Under the pieces are notes generated by a model that did no database searches, had not been told where the DNA came from, and worked only from the letters and a program-made list of their open reading frames with translations. From CAZPMC01 sp964587755 (GTDB lineage: Bacteria; Bacillota; Clostridia; Acetivibrionales; DTU013), in the NCBI GenBank assembly GCA_964587755.1, contig CAZPMC010000036.1, positions 1 to 24,086 of the forward strand: a DNA stretch of 24,086 bases, given 5' to 3'. The position numbers and the translations under genes were made by a program. Of this stretch, positions 1 to 7,372 are shown piece after piece; the first letter of the stretch is position 1; each line of letters starts with the position of its first letter.

Positions 1-19
1 TTGAAGGGATGTGAAGTTG

Positions 20-934
20 ATGCAGTTTCTTTGCATTGGAGTTAACGGCAGCGTTGATGCAGTTTTGCAGCACATAACCAATGAACTGCGGCAATTGAAA
101 AATAAAAAGGTCAATTATTCAATTAATGAGATAGATTCCGAGGGTTCCACTTCCATTATATGTACAATAAATAATGGCAGATTTTACAGAGAAAAGCCGG
201 ATGAGTCCTACAATATTTTAAAAACATACATTTCCAATGCTTTAGCGGATTATATAATCGGGCAATATGAGGATAAGCTTATTGCAAGGATAATCAATAG
301 CAACTACTGTTATTTTAACTCGATGGAGAGAAAAGAGATACTTAATAAGGCAATGAGTATCATAAGAAATGATGATAAGACATTAATCAACAGCATATAT
401 CAAATAAGAAGAAGAAACATCATAATAAAAAGACTCATGGACTATTTCGATAATTCCAATAATATTATTCTGGATGGTTTTGTTAACTTCCGGCTAAAGG
501 AATATATTAAAGACTTGGAGGAAATTGTTGATAAAGCGGTTGATGACTTTCTTATGGACAGAGAGTATAAGGAGTTTATAAGACTGTTAAGATATTTTGT
601 GGATATACAGGAGCCTAAGATTAACACAGTGCATATAATTGCCGGCTACGATAATAAATATACACTTCTTGACGACACAAAGAAGGAGATTACAAATGAG
701 TGCATACAAGAATATGCAAGAGAAATAATAGAAGGGGAGGCAAATTGCGATGATTTGCTTGTAAGCTCATTAATTACTTTTGCACCTCGGAAAATAATTA
801 TTCACTGTAATGGGCAATTCAAAAATAAAGAGCTGATGGATACGATAAAAAATGTTTTTTCAGGCAGAGTCGTCCTCTGTCAAGGTTGTGAGATTTGCAT
901 GATAAACATGATAAAGAGTGAAAACAAAAAGTAG
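20..934 (+). CDS. ytxC: YtxC-like putative sporulation protein
   Basis: The product of about 304 residues matches the YtxC family of putative sporulation proteins as I remember it: a short N-terminal beta segment (MQFLCIGV), a long lysine-, isoleucine- and asparagine-rich helical middle, and a C-terminal part with a conserved LITFAPRKIIIH-type stretch and a GRVVLCQGCEIC cysteine cluster close to the end. The biochemical role of YtxC is unknown. The frame opens at a GTG at position 11, but the purine-rich GAAGGGA at 3-9 lies better placed for TTG at 17 or ATG at 20, so I prefer 20. A strong hairpin overlaps the stop codon, making this the last gene of its transcript. Family call fairly sure; function unknown. 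Confidence 0.7.
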   Translation: MQFLCIGVNGSVDAVLQHITNELRQLKNKKVNYSINEIDSEGSTSIICTINNGRFYREKPDESYNILKTYISNALADYIIGQYEDKLIARIINSNYCYFNSMERKEILNKAMSIIRNDDKTLINSIYQIRRRNIIIKRLMDYFDNSNNIILDGFVNFRLKEYIKDLEEIVDKAVDDFLMDREYKEFIRLLRYFVDIQEPKINTVHIIAGYDNKYTLLDDTKKEITNECIQEYAREIIEGEANCDDLLVSSLITFAPRKIIIHCNGQFKNKELMDTIKNVFSGRVVLCQGCEICMINMIKSENKK

Positions 935-958
935 CTTGTGACCATACAGGCTACTTTT
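927..958 (+). terminator. Intrinsic terminator after the YtxC-like gene
   Basis: A perfect 9-bp stem, AAAAGTAGC paired with GCTACTTTT, is extended by TTGT/ACAG (one G-T wobble) to 13 bp around the 6-base loop GACCAT. The downstream arm ends in TTTT. The left arm includes the stop codon. The A/T flanks are symmetrical, so the hairpin could work in both directions. Confidence 0.75.
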
Positions 959-1020
959 ACAAAAATCAACAAGAAACGTATATTAGTTGTAATATTCTAC
1001 ATAATATTTTATATTATATA

Positions 1021-1048
1021 TTGACAAGTTGATTTTGGATGGTAAAAT
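1021..1048 (+). promoter_or_regulatory. Sigma-A promoter upstream of the P-loop/Asp23 gene
   Basis: The -35 box TTGACA (1021-1026) is a perfect consensus and sits 16 bases before TAAAAT (1043-1048). The expected start is near 1055, giving a leader of about 250 nt that includes the 1211-1235 hairpin. Confidence 0.6.
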
Positions 1049-1210
1049 AAACTTAGAACACAATATCATGTATAAAATGCAGACCTGCTGCACATAATAT
1101 AGTTGATTTTGAAAATTAAATAAATTTTTTTAAAGTTTCTACTAAAGATAAAAGATCTGATAAACACAAGACAAATTAACAAATGTACAAATGACAGAAT
1201 CCGGGGAAAG

Positions 1211-1240
1211 AAAAGAGAGTCGTTGACTCTCTTTTTCCCT
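1211..1240 (+). terminator. Leader hairpin, terminator or attenuator
   Basis: AAAAGAGAGTC (1211-1221) pairs perfectly with GACTCTCTTTT (1225-1235) around a 3-base loop GTT, and T/C-rich sequence follows. It lies between the promoter at 1021 and the TTG start at 1307. It could end a short RNA, partly attenuate the downstream gene, or both. No competing antiterminator pairing was found by eye. Confidence 0.5.
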
Positions 1241-1306
1241 TTACAGCACTTTCTGCTTTCTGATAGTATATGTTAGTAGAGTGCTTAAATTTTGGGAGGT
1301 AGCTTT

Positions 1307-2122
1307 TTGAGAGTAGTTGGTTTTGTAGGTCCGAGCGGCACGGGGAAAAGTCACAGATCTTCGTGGGTTGCCAGAGAGAGAGGCATTNNNNNNNNNNATG
1401 ATGGTTTGCTGATAAAGGTCAATCAAGTGATTGCAGGTACTTCTGCAAAGAAAGAAAAGACAAGAATAGGCTCAATCAGACATGCTTTATTTTATGAGCA
1501 AGAGGATGCAAATGAAATTATCAGGGCAATCGAGCATCACAAGCCCAATGCTATACTTATTCTCGGCACATCTGACCAGATGGTGGAGAAAATTGCCGAA
1601 AGACTTAAGCTGCCGCCGGTAAGTGAGAAATTGTACATAACTGATGTTGCAGACGAATATGAGATAAAACAGGCAATGGCTACCAGGCGGGAGCAGGGAA
1701 AGCATGTCATACCTGTCCCGACCTTTGAAATAAGGAAGGATTTTTCTGGTTACTTTCTCGATCCGCTCCAGATTTTTAGAAAAAAGGGAAAAGTAAATTT
1801 TCAACTGGTTGACGAGAAATCAGTTGTCCGTCCGACATTTAGCTATCTTGGAAGCTATACCATTTCAGACTACACAATATATCAGATTGTGGAGTATGTG
1901 GTGACCAGCATGAAGGATGTAAGTAAAATATCACGCTTTAGAGCAGAGAACCGGGCTGAGGGTATATATATGGAAATGGACCTGGTACTGAAATACGGCT
2001 GCATCATAAGACCTCTTATAAGAGAAATTCAAAGAAGAGTCAGTGAAGAAATTGAGAGGCTTACAGACTTGAATATTGTAAGCTTGAATATCACCGTCAA
2101 GAGCCTTGTGGTCGAAAAATAA
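1307..2122 (+). CDS. P-loop NTPase fused to Asp23/Gls24-type domain
   Basis: The product of about 271 residues has two parts. The N-terminus has a textbook Walker A motif, GPSGTGKS, at residues 8-15, followed by a nucleotide-binding-like region including LILGTSDQM. The last 70 or so residues (from about KDVSKISRF, ending NITVKSLVV) look like an Asp23/Gls24 alkaline-shock domain. The start is TTG at 1307 because GGGAGG (1294-1299) lies 7 bases upstream; the longer TTG at 1292 overlaps that site. Ten N (1388-1397) fall soon after the P-loop but keep the frame. The alcohol dehydrogenase follows after 64 bp and may be cotranscribed. A role in envelope or metabolic stress is only a guess from the Asp23 domain. 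Confidence 0.7.
   Translation: MRVVGFVGPSGTGKSHRSSWVARERGIXXXXDGLLIKVNQVIAGTSAKKEKTRIGSIRHALFYEQEDANEIIRAIEHHKPNAILILGTSDQMVEKIAERLKLPPVSEKLYITDVADEYEIKQAMATRREQGKHVIPVPTFEIRKDFSGYFLDPLQIFRKKGKVNFQLVDEKSVVRPTFSYLGSYTISDYTIYQIVEYVVTSMKDVSKISRFRAENRAEGIYMEMDLVLKYGCIIRPLIREIQRRVSEEIERLTDLNIVSLNITVKSLVVEK
1388..1397. other. Run of ten N: assembly gap inside a CDS
   Basis: Exactly ten ambiguous bases interrupt the P-loop gene. The reading frame before and after the run is the same, and the partial codon NAT followed by GAT allows an Asp-Asp pair before GLLI. Ten N is a common filler for a gap of unknown size, so the true length may differ. Confidence 0.9.
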
Positions 2123-2186
2123 TGAATATCTATGTTTGGGAAATTTGCATGCGGGTAAGTAGTGTATATTAAGGAGGTGCATTTTT

Positions 2187-3360
2187 TTGCAGAATTTTAC
2201 ATTTCAAAACTACACAAAAATAATATTTGGAAGAGGTACGGAAGGCACTGTCGGAGCAGAGACCAAAAAGTACTCAAAAAAAGTACTGCTTCATTACGGA
2301 GGAGGCAGTATTAAGAGGTCAGGGCTCTATGACAAGGTAGTAGCATCCCTCAAATCGGAAGGAATTGATTTTATTGAGCTTGGGGGAGTAAAGCCAAATC
2401 CCAGACTTAGCTTGCTAAAGGAAGGTATTGAACTATGCCGCAAGCATGGTATTGATTTTATTCTGGCAGTTGGTGGCGGCAGTGTTATCGATTCTGCAAA
2501 GGGGATTGCAGTAGGAGTTCCTTATGAAGGTGATGTATGGGATTTCTATATGAAAAAGGCTGAAGCAGAACGCGCCCTTCAGATAGGCGTTATATTGACT
2601 ATTCCCGCTGCAGGCAGCGAGAGCAGCGGCGCTTCGGTTGTAACAAACGAAGAAACCCAGGTGAAGACAGACATCGGCTACGAATTTCTGCGTCCGAGAT
2701 TTGCAATTTTAAACCCTGAGCAGTGCTTTACGCTGCCAGCTTATCAGGTTGCATGCGGGACTGCTGATATAATGGCACATATTATGGAGCGTTATTTTAC
2801 AGACACTATGAATGTAGATTTTTCGGACAGGCTTTGTGAAGCTACTTTGCAAACAATGATAAAAAATACTCCCCTTGCCCTTGCAAATCCAAAGGATTAT
2901 GATGCCTTTGCTGAGGTAATGTGGGCAGGGACAGTAGCCCATAATGATATTTTAGGCCGTGGAAGGCTGGAAGATTGGGCTTCCCACTGTATAGAGCATG
3001 AGTTGAGTGCAAAATATGACATTGCTCATGGAGCAGGTCTTGCAATTGTATTTCCCGCATGGATGAAGTATGTATACAAACACAATCTGAATCGCTTTGT
3101 ACAGTATGCCGTCCGGGTATGGAAGGTTGAACAGGACTTCCAGGACCCTGAGACAACTGCCCTTTTAGGTATCGAAAGACTGGAGAAGTTCTTCAGGGAA
3201 ATGGGACTGCCTGTACGGCTCAGTGAAGCCGGCATAGGTGAAGAACACTTAGAGGAAATGGCCGCAAAGGCTGCTTCCATATGGGGGGGGAACCACCATA
3301 GGCAACTTCGTTAAGCTTGACAAGAACGATGTATTAAATATTTATAAGCTGGCAAAGTAA
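2187..3360 (+). CDS. Iron-containing alcohol dehydrogenase (BDH/YqhD type), 3' frameshift
   Basis: A group III metal-dependent alcohol dehydrogenase, expected to reduce aldehydes such as butyraldehyde with NAD(P)H. It has the cofactor motif HYGGGS (37-41), VGGGSVIDSAKG (95-106), and metal ligands D194, H198, H267 and H281, the same numbers as in E. coli YqhD. The TTG start at 2187 has AGGAGG 9 bases upstream. The uninterrupted frame stops at 3312-3314 after an atypical HHRQLR tail. Removing one G from the run of eight at 3283-3290 restores a family-like end (GTTIGNFVKL...IYKLAK) to TAA at 3358-3360 and a length of 390 residues, normal for butanol dehydrogenases. The restored end overlaps the convergent DUF6062 gene by 19 bp. 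Sequencing error, mutation or slippage are all possible. Confidence 0.85.
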
Positions 3361-4124
3361 CCCTTGAGCTTTTGTATGCTCCGTGGCAGAGCATCCCTTG
3401 AGTTGCCCCATGGAGCATCATTGTATCTATAGTCAAATTTTTTGGTGAACCAGTCAAGTTCCTTCTCTATTCTTTCCATGTTCTCCATCTGCTGTTTTAG
3501 AAGGAGACTTAAAAATATTGCGCTTTCGCGGGGCTTCAGATATTTTACTGAGGCCTCAGCAAGGCGCTTTAGATGGACAAGGCAGAAGCCTTTTTTGGAT
3601 GCGAAAATCTTTTTAAAATCCTCTTCCTTTGACCACAGGTACATTATTACATCCATATATCTTTCCATTGTCCTGTCAAGCTTGTTACATATAGTACAGC
3701 TATTTTCAATACTGTTAAGAAGCTCAATTAATTTGGCTGCGACATCTTGGGACTGGTCACGGGAGGACAGCTTACCTTTACCTTTCAGCACATCTGAGAG
3801 CCAATTGGAATCCTTTGTATTATCTGCTGCCTTATGGGCAGCCTTGCTGATTGCGGCAAGCTTTGGCAGTTGCTCTCTTATGTGTGTATCTGTGACAAGG
3901 CCAAGCCCGAGCCTGTTTTCTTGACTATTATAAAGCATCTGAAAGTGTAAGCGGCAAAATCCGTTTTTATTTGTCTCAATTCTACAATCCGGCTCCATCA
4001 ATGAAGCACCAAGATAATACTCTATAGATCTGTCCTCAAGATTTTTCTCAAGTATACAAATGGGACATTCGGAGTCCTGCTCAAAAGCTTCTGTTACCGG
4101 TATGGTATATATTCTTTCCTTCAT
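3342..4124 (-). CDS. DUF6062-type cysteine-rich protein
   Basis: The product of about 260 residues has no known function. It resembles the clostridial DUF6062 family: an N-terminal CPIC motif (in SECPICILE), a GFCRLHF motif, then in the second half CTICNKL and GFCLVHL. The arrangement looks like a duplicated C-x2-C ... C-x2-H unit, suggestive of metal binding, which is my inference. The frame extends to 4172, but ATG at 4124 is preferred because GGGAG lies 7 bases upstream and the extra 16 residues have no such site. It converges with the alcohol dehydrogenase and diverges from the 8-oxoguanine glycosylase gene. A TGCTATAAT extended -10 lies about 75 bp upstream. Confidence 0.65.
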   Translation of the reverse strand: MKERIYTIPVTEAFEQDSECPICILEKNLEDRSIEYYLGASLMEPDCRIETNKNGFCRLHFQMLYNSQENRLGLGLVTDTHIREQLPKLAAISKAAHKAADNTKDSNWLSDVLKGKGKLSSRDQSQDVAAKLIELLNSIENSCTICNKLDRTMERYMDVIMYLWSKEEDFKKIFASKKGFCLVHLKRLAEASVKYLKPRESAIFLSLLLKQQMENMERIEKELDWFTKKFDYRYNDAPWGNSRDALPRSIQKLKGYFASL

Positions 4125-4199
4125 TTGCACTCTCCCATATTTTAATAAATTAGCCTGCCAATTACTGTGCACCTCAGCAGATTATTTGCTACAATTATG

Positions 4200-4208
4200 A
4201 TTATAGCA
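4200..4208 (-). promoter_or_regulatory. Extended -10 promoter for the DUF6062 gene
   Basis: On the minus strand this reads TGCTATAAT, a consensus TATAAT with the TGn extension. The 17-base-upstream hexamer TGTTTA is a weak -35. Its start site would be near 4193, giving a leader of about 70 nt. Confidence 0.4.
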
Positions 4209-4257
4209 TTTATGAGACGGAATAAACAGCACCATGGACAGTAACACGGAGGGTCAA

Positions 4258-5142
4258 ATGAACTTTAAGGGGTATGATATAGAAGAAATTGAAGATGGAC
4301 TGTGTATCAAAGGTATCAGAGATTTTGATCCCGTTCATACATTTGAATGCGGGCAATGCTTCAGATGGCACAGGGGGGATGACGGAAGCTATACGGGAGT
4401 AGTAAAGGGGAGGGTAGCAAATGTCTCCTGCTCACAGGGCAGGATGATACTGAAAAATGTAACTTTTGAGGATTTTAATCGGATTTGGTTTGATTATTTC
4501 GATTTGGGTAGAAATTACGGCGCTGTAAAGAAAGCTGTTGCAATAGATGAAATCATGGAGAAGGCTGTAGAATTTGGCAGCGGCATAAGGCTTCTCAGGC
4601 AGGAACCATGGGAGGCGCTAATTTCATTTATTATTTCATCAAACAATAGAATTCCAAGAATAATGAAGATAATCGACAACCTTTCTCAACTATATGGTAG
4701 GGAAATAGAATATAATGGCGAAAAGTACTATGTGTTTCCCGACATAAAGAGTTTGGGAGAATGCACACAGGAACAGTTGGGGATGATTAAAGCTGGATAC
4801 AGGTGTGGATATATACAAAGGACTGCAGCCAGTGTTTTGTCCGGAGAGTTTGAATTGGATAGGTTAGCAAAGCTTAATACGCAAGAAGCCAGAAAATATC
4901 TGACAACGCTTCATGGTGTCGGAAACAAAGTTGCAGACTGCATGCTTTTATACAGTGGTACCAAGTATGATGTTTTCCCAACAGATGTATGGGTTAAGCG
5001 TGTGATGGAGGAGCTTTATTTTAAGAGGGATGCCACCTTTAAAGAAATTCAGGAGTTTGCACTTGAGAAATTCGGGAAATATGCGGGAATGGCTCAGCAA
5101 TACCTGTTTTATTATGCAAGAGAGAATAGAATCGGTGCATGA
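4258..5142 (+). CDS. ogg: 8-oxoguanine DNA glycosylase (OGG1 family, HhH-GPD)
   Basis: A base-excision repair enzyme of about 294 residues. The N-terminal domain has FECGQCFRW, typical of OGG1. The helix-hairpin-helix GPD motif follows: LTTLHGVGNKVADC contains the catalytic lysine (K224 from this start) and DVWVKRVM the conserved aspartate (D243). These are the residues used for Schiff-base formation and proton shuttling in the family, so the enzyme should be a bifunctional glycosylase/lyase. An ATG at 4234 is also in frame, but GGAGG at 4248-4252 sits 5 bases before ATG 4258, so I chose the latter. It diverges from the DUF6062 gene; the DUF3343 gene follows after 69 bp. Some databases would name it DNA-3-methyladenine glycosylase 2. 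Confidence 0.88.
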   Translation: MNFKGYDIEEIEDGLCIKGIRDFDPVHTFECGQCFRWHRGDDGSYTGVVKGRVANVSCSQGRMILKNVTFEDFNRIWFDYFDLGRNYGAVKKAVAIDEIMEKAVEFGSGIRLLRQEPWEALISFIISSNNRIPRIMKIIDNLSQLYGREIEYNGEKYYVFPDIKSLGECTQEQLGMIKAGYRCGYIQRTAASVLSGEFELDRLAKLNTQEARKYLTTLHGVGNKVADCMLLYSGTKYDVFPTDVWVKRVMEELYFKRDATFKEIQEFALEKFGKYAGMAQQYLFYYARENRIGA

Positions 5143-5176
5143 AAGCAACATAATAGGTGTCACATAATCCATCCGT

Positions 5177-5198
5177 TAACAATAAAATATTATTGTTA
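5177..5198. repeat. Perfect inverted repeat over the DUF3343 translation start region
   Basis: TAACAATA (5177-5184) and TATTGTTA (5191-5198) form a perfect 8-bp palindrome with a 6-base spacer. The right arm runs into the TTAGGAG ribosome binding site of the DUF3343 gene. It could be an operator or an RNA hairpin that partly hides the ribosome site; being all A/T except two pairs, it may also be chance. Confidence 0.4.
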
Positions 5199-5211
5199 GG
5201 AGCGTGAGCGT

Positions 5212-5472
5212 ATGGATGGTATTGCCATATTTGATTCAGGAAATTATGCACTAAGGCTTTGCAGTATTCTTGAGAAAAAGGGATATGTCTTTGAGGTGAT
5301 AGCAACACCATGCCACATTGCCAAAAGCGGGTGCGGATACAGCTTAAGATTTCCTCTAAGGTATATGGGTGTAGTTTTGCAGGAAGCCCGTATGAATGGG
5401 TTAATAGTAAGGGAAATATACAGGATAGAGAATCAAGTAACAAAAAACAAATATGTAAAAATTTACCCGTAG
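5212..5472 (+). CDS. DUF3343 protein (putative Se/S carrier-like)
   Basis: A small protein of 86 residues. It begins with a beta strand (GIAIFDSGNYALRL), has a helix, then the family-defining segment EVIATPCHIAKSGCGYSLRF with two cysteines, and a C-terminal strand. This is the pattern of DUF3343, a family described as Se/S-carrier-like that is often found beside cysteine desulfurase or selenium genes; no such neighbour is visible here. ATG at 5212 is preceded by TTAGGAG at a spacing of 9. The probable 6S RNA gene follows on the same strand. Biochemical function is unproven. Confidence 0.75.
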   Translation: MDGIAIFDSGNYALRLCSILEKKGYVFEVIATPCHIAKSGCGYSLRFPLRYMGVVLQEARMNGLIVREIYRIENQVTKNKYVKIYP

Positions 5473-5476
5473 TTAT

Positions 5477-5496
5477 AAGGACAACAATATCCTTTT
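5477..5496 (+). terminator. Weak hairpin plus T-run after the DUF3343 gene
   Basis: AAGGA and TCCTT form a 5-bp stem around an 8-base A-rich loop, and a T5 run (5493-5497) begins in the second arm. The stem is short, so termination may be partial; the downstream RNA gene nevertheless has its own promoter. Confidence 0.35.
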
Positions 5497-5567
5497 TGCA
5501 TGAGCAAGAAAACCGGAGAGATAAGGATTTAGTCCGATTTTACCGCATTATTCCACAACGAAGTTTA

Positions 5568-5596
5568 TTGAAATACACATATAATCGTGGTATAAT
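5568..5596 (+). promoter_or_regulatory. Strong sigma-A promoter of the 6S-like RNA
   Basis: TTGAAA (5568-5573), a 17-base spacer, then a consensus TATAAT (5591-5596) with the TGn extension (TGGTATAAT). The predicted start is near 5603. This is among the best promoter matches in the window and drives no ORF. Confidence 0.75.
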
Positions 5597-5602
5597 TCAC
5601 TC

Positions 5603-5870
5603 ATAGAAACTAAATAAGTTCAACCTGAAATGCTCGGATAACCTATTATTTTGAACCTACATTTGATATACGGGATTCCGGTGTTTGATAGTCCATACCA
5701 GGCCACAAGTTAATTCCGACTCAAGTATTGAACTTGAGCAACGGCGGTGGAAGGTTGCAGCTATCAGCAGGACACCCACCTAGCGATGGGCTAGGTGTCA
5801 AAATATAGGGGAACGGCTTTTCGGGTTTAAATTTTAAGAGGACTGAGCTTTATGTAAGTCCTCTTTTTCT
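5603..5870 (+). ncRNA. ssrS: Structured non-coding RNA, probable 6S RNA
   Basis: A transcript of about 265 nt is delimited by a consensus promoter and an intrinsic terminator and has no credible ORF. By hand it folds into one long rod. The closing stem pairs 5622-5634 with 5815-5827, and stem II pairs 5642-5653 with 5799-5809 (one bulged T). A wide bubble follows (about 5655-5679 against 5777-5798), then GGTGT/ACACC, TTGATAG (5685-5691)/CTATCAG (5761-5767), CCAC/GTGG, and an apical hairpin CTCAAGT/ACTTGAG (5720-5738). The 3' side of the bubble can form its own 8-bp hairpin (5777-5784/5790-5797) or instead pair ACCTA with TAGGT. A rod with a central bubble and a 3'-strand hairpin is the known architecture of 6S RNA, which binds sigma-A RNA polymerase and templates product RNAs. 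The existence of an RNA is near certain; the 6S identity is inferred from structure. Confidence 0.72.
5836..5870 (+). terminator. Terminator of the 6S-like RNA
   Basis: AAGAGGACT (5836-5844) and AGTCCTCTT (5857-5865) form a perfect 9-bp stem with a 12-base loop, and the T-run 5864-5868 follows. On the other strand the stem is followed by AAAATTT, so it is a poorer terminator for the convergent beta-propeller gene. Confidence 0.8.
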
Positions 5871-5878
5871 ATATTTAT

Positions 5879-7276
5879 TTATTCGTTCCATTCCTTTGGA
5901 CCTTCCCACTCTTCCCACTCCTTAAGCTTATCGGGAGGCAGAGACGGTTCTGCTTTCTGCTCTGTGACCTCGTCAGACTCGCTTAAATCATCAGGTTTGA
6001 CGTTTGAATCAGTTGAATCCATACGGCTTTCAAGCATCTTTAAACGTATTGCATATTTGTTAAGCTCTGTCAGGAGCTGGTTGTATGAATTTGTAAGCTT
6101 TGAAAGCTCAATTTTGGTTAAGGACAGGCCTTCCCTTATTTCATCAATATTTCCCTGCATTTTTTTAAAAGCATCCATAAGGAGTTTTTTTACATCAATG
6201 TTTCCGTCTCCGTTATTATTGCCGGGATGGGACATTTGTTTGGAAATATCCCCGGAGTCGTCACCGGGATAGAAAGCAAGCTGAAGTCCGTATGAGAGGC
6301 TACCAGGATAGATTCCAGGAGGTAAATGGGTACCGTTGTCTCTTGCGCTGTTGGATTTGAAGCAAAGGCATTGCAACATCCGACTTGTAGAAAAGCTTAG
6401 CCTTGCAGGCCTGCTCCACATATTACCTCCTTGTGTGCCTGTGCTATAGTAGATAGTATTCTCCCTGACCCAATACACAACGATATCCCCGTTTGAGTTA
6501 ATTACAGAAGCATTTTCAAAGGAATAAGGGGAGGAATGTATAACGGTTTCGGAGGACCAAAGGTTTTTGTCGGGGGCTTTTTGCTGATAAATCAGTTCAA
6601 AGTATTTTGATGCCCGTCTTTGATAGCACAAATGGATTACGCCGTTTTCGTCCATGAGCCCATGTGGATATTCGCAATTTCCACTGTATTTTGTAATGGG
6701 GGTGAAGTCACTCCAATTTTTTTGGGCCATTGTGAATTTTTTGTAGCCCAGTTGCAGGTATTTCCCGTCGTGAGACTGATAGAAGGCATAAAGGTTTTCA
6801 CTGTTGTCATATATGATCGAACAAGGAATACTGCTGCCTGAAACATAGTCAATGACCTTCGGGCTACCTATCTTGCCGCCTGACAGGACTTGACAGCCAA
6901 GCAGGAAGGAGTTTTCATGCTGAAGCACATAAAATATATATACACTGCTTTTAAAAGGAGCGAGAAATAGCTGTTTGTTGTAAACCAATGGTGTTTTGCT
7001 GTTGAGAATCGGCACAGACTTTATGGACTGCCCGCCCAAGCGTGAGTAATAGATATTTCCCTCGTTATCCTGAAAAAGAATATGGAATGTGTCGTCCCTG
7101 TCCATATCAACATAAAAGTATTTATATGTATTTCTGTGTAGTACAACAGGGCTGCTCCACATTCTTCGCCTTGTAAGGGTTTGATAGCAAATATTTTGCT
7201 TCATGTCATGAAAAAAGTTCCACAGTTCGCCGTCTGATCTTCTGAATATGTATTGTCTGTTATGATAGTTAAACAT
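5879..7276 (-). CDS. Beta-propeller (sialidase-like fold) protein with coiled coil and Trp-rich acidic tail
   Basis: A 465-residue protein with no signal peptide or membrane segment. Residues 1-300 contain repeated beta-rich blades marked by W-S motifs at residues 40, 188, 240 and 287 (MWSSPVVL, NWSDFTPI, LWSSETVI, MWSRPARL) and by YYS or LCYQ strands, as in sialidase-like propellers. No sialidase arginine triad could be assigned, so an enzymatic role is not claimed. A Gly/Asn/Asp-rich linker (about 336-360) leads to a heptad-like helix (about 361-418), then an acidic linker ending in a tail with W454, W457 and W463. ATG at 7276 has GAGGAAG close upstream. It diverges from the cysteine-rich gene at 7453. 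A structural or adhesive role on spore or cell surface is a guess. Confidence 0.6.
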   Translation of the reverse strand: MFNYHNRQYIFRRSDGELWNFFHDMKQNICYQTLTRRRMWSSPVVLHRNTYKYFYVDMDRDDTFHILFQDNEGNIYYSRLGGQSIKSVPILNSKTPLVYNKQLFLAPFKSSVYIFYVLQHENSFLLGCQVLSGGKIGSPKVIDYVSGSSIPCSIIYDNSENLYAFYQSHDGKYLQLGYKKFTMAQKNWSDFTPITKYSGNCEYPHGLMDENGVIHLCYQRRASKYFELIYQQKAPDKNLWSSETVIHSSPYSFENASVINSNGDIVVYWVRENTIYYSTGTQGGNMWSRPARLSFSTSRMLQCLCFKSNSARDNGTHLPPGIYPGSLSYGLQLAFYPGDDSGDISKQMSHPGNNNGDGNIDVKKLLMDAFKKMQGNIDEIREGLSLTKIELSKLTNSYNQLLTELNKYAIRLKMLESRMDSTDSNVKPDDLSESDEVTEQKAEPSLPPDKLKEWEEWEGPKEWNE

Positions 7277-7372
7277 ACTTCCTCACCTACGTTTCATAAA
7301 ACTGCTTTTATTAATATATATATGATGCTTACATTTATTTATCGCAGCAATTAATTTGTTATTGCTAAATAT

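Larger units (their letters stand above)
959..1306. other. AT-rich intergenic region with a promoter and a hairpin, no gene
   Basis: This spacer holds no plausible ORF. It contains a sigma-A promoter (1021-1048), a small stem TGCAG/CTGCA at 1078-1092, and an 11-bp terminator-like hairpin (1211-1235) just upstream of the next gene. No T-box (GGTGG sequence) or recognisable riboswitch core was seen. It may encode a leader RNA or an independent small RNA of about 185 nt. Confidence 0.5.

Noticed and set aside
3442..3924. A 160-codon plus-strand ORF
   Set aside because: It lies wholly antisense to the DUF6062 gene, has no good ribosome site and a serine/phenylalanine-rich composition typical of shadow frames.
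5310..5606. A 98-codon ORF overlapping the DUF3343 end
   Set aside because: It is out of frame with DUF3343, runs through the RNA promoter, and contains no recognisable domain.
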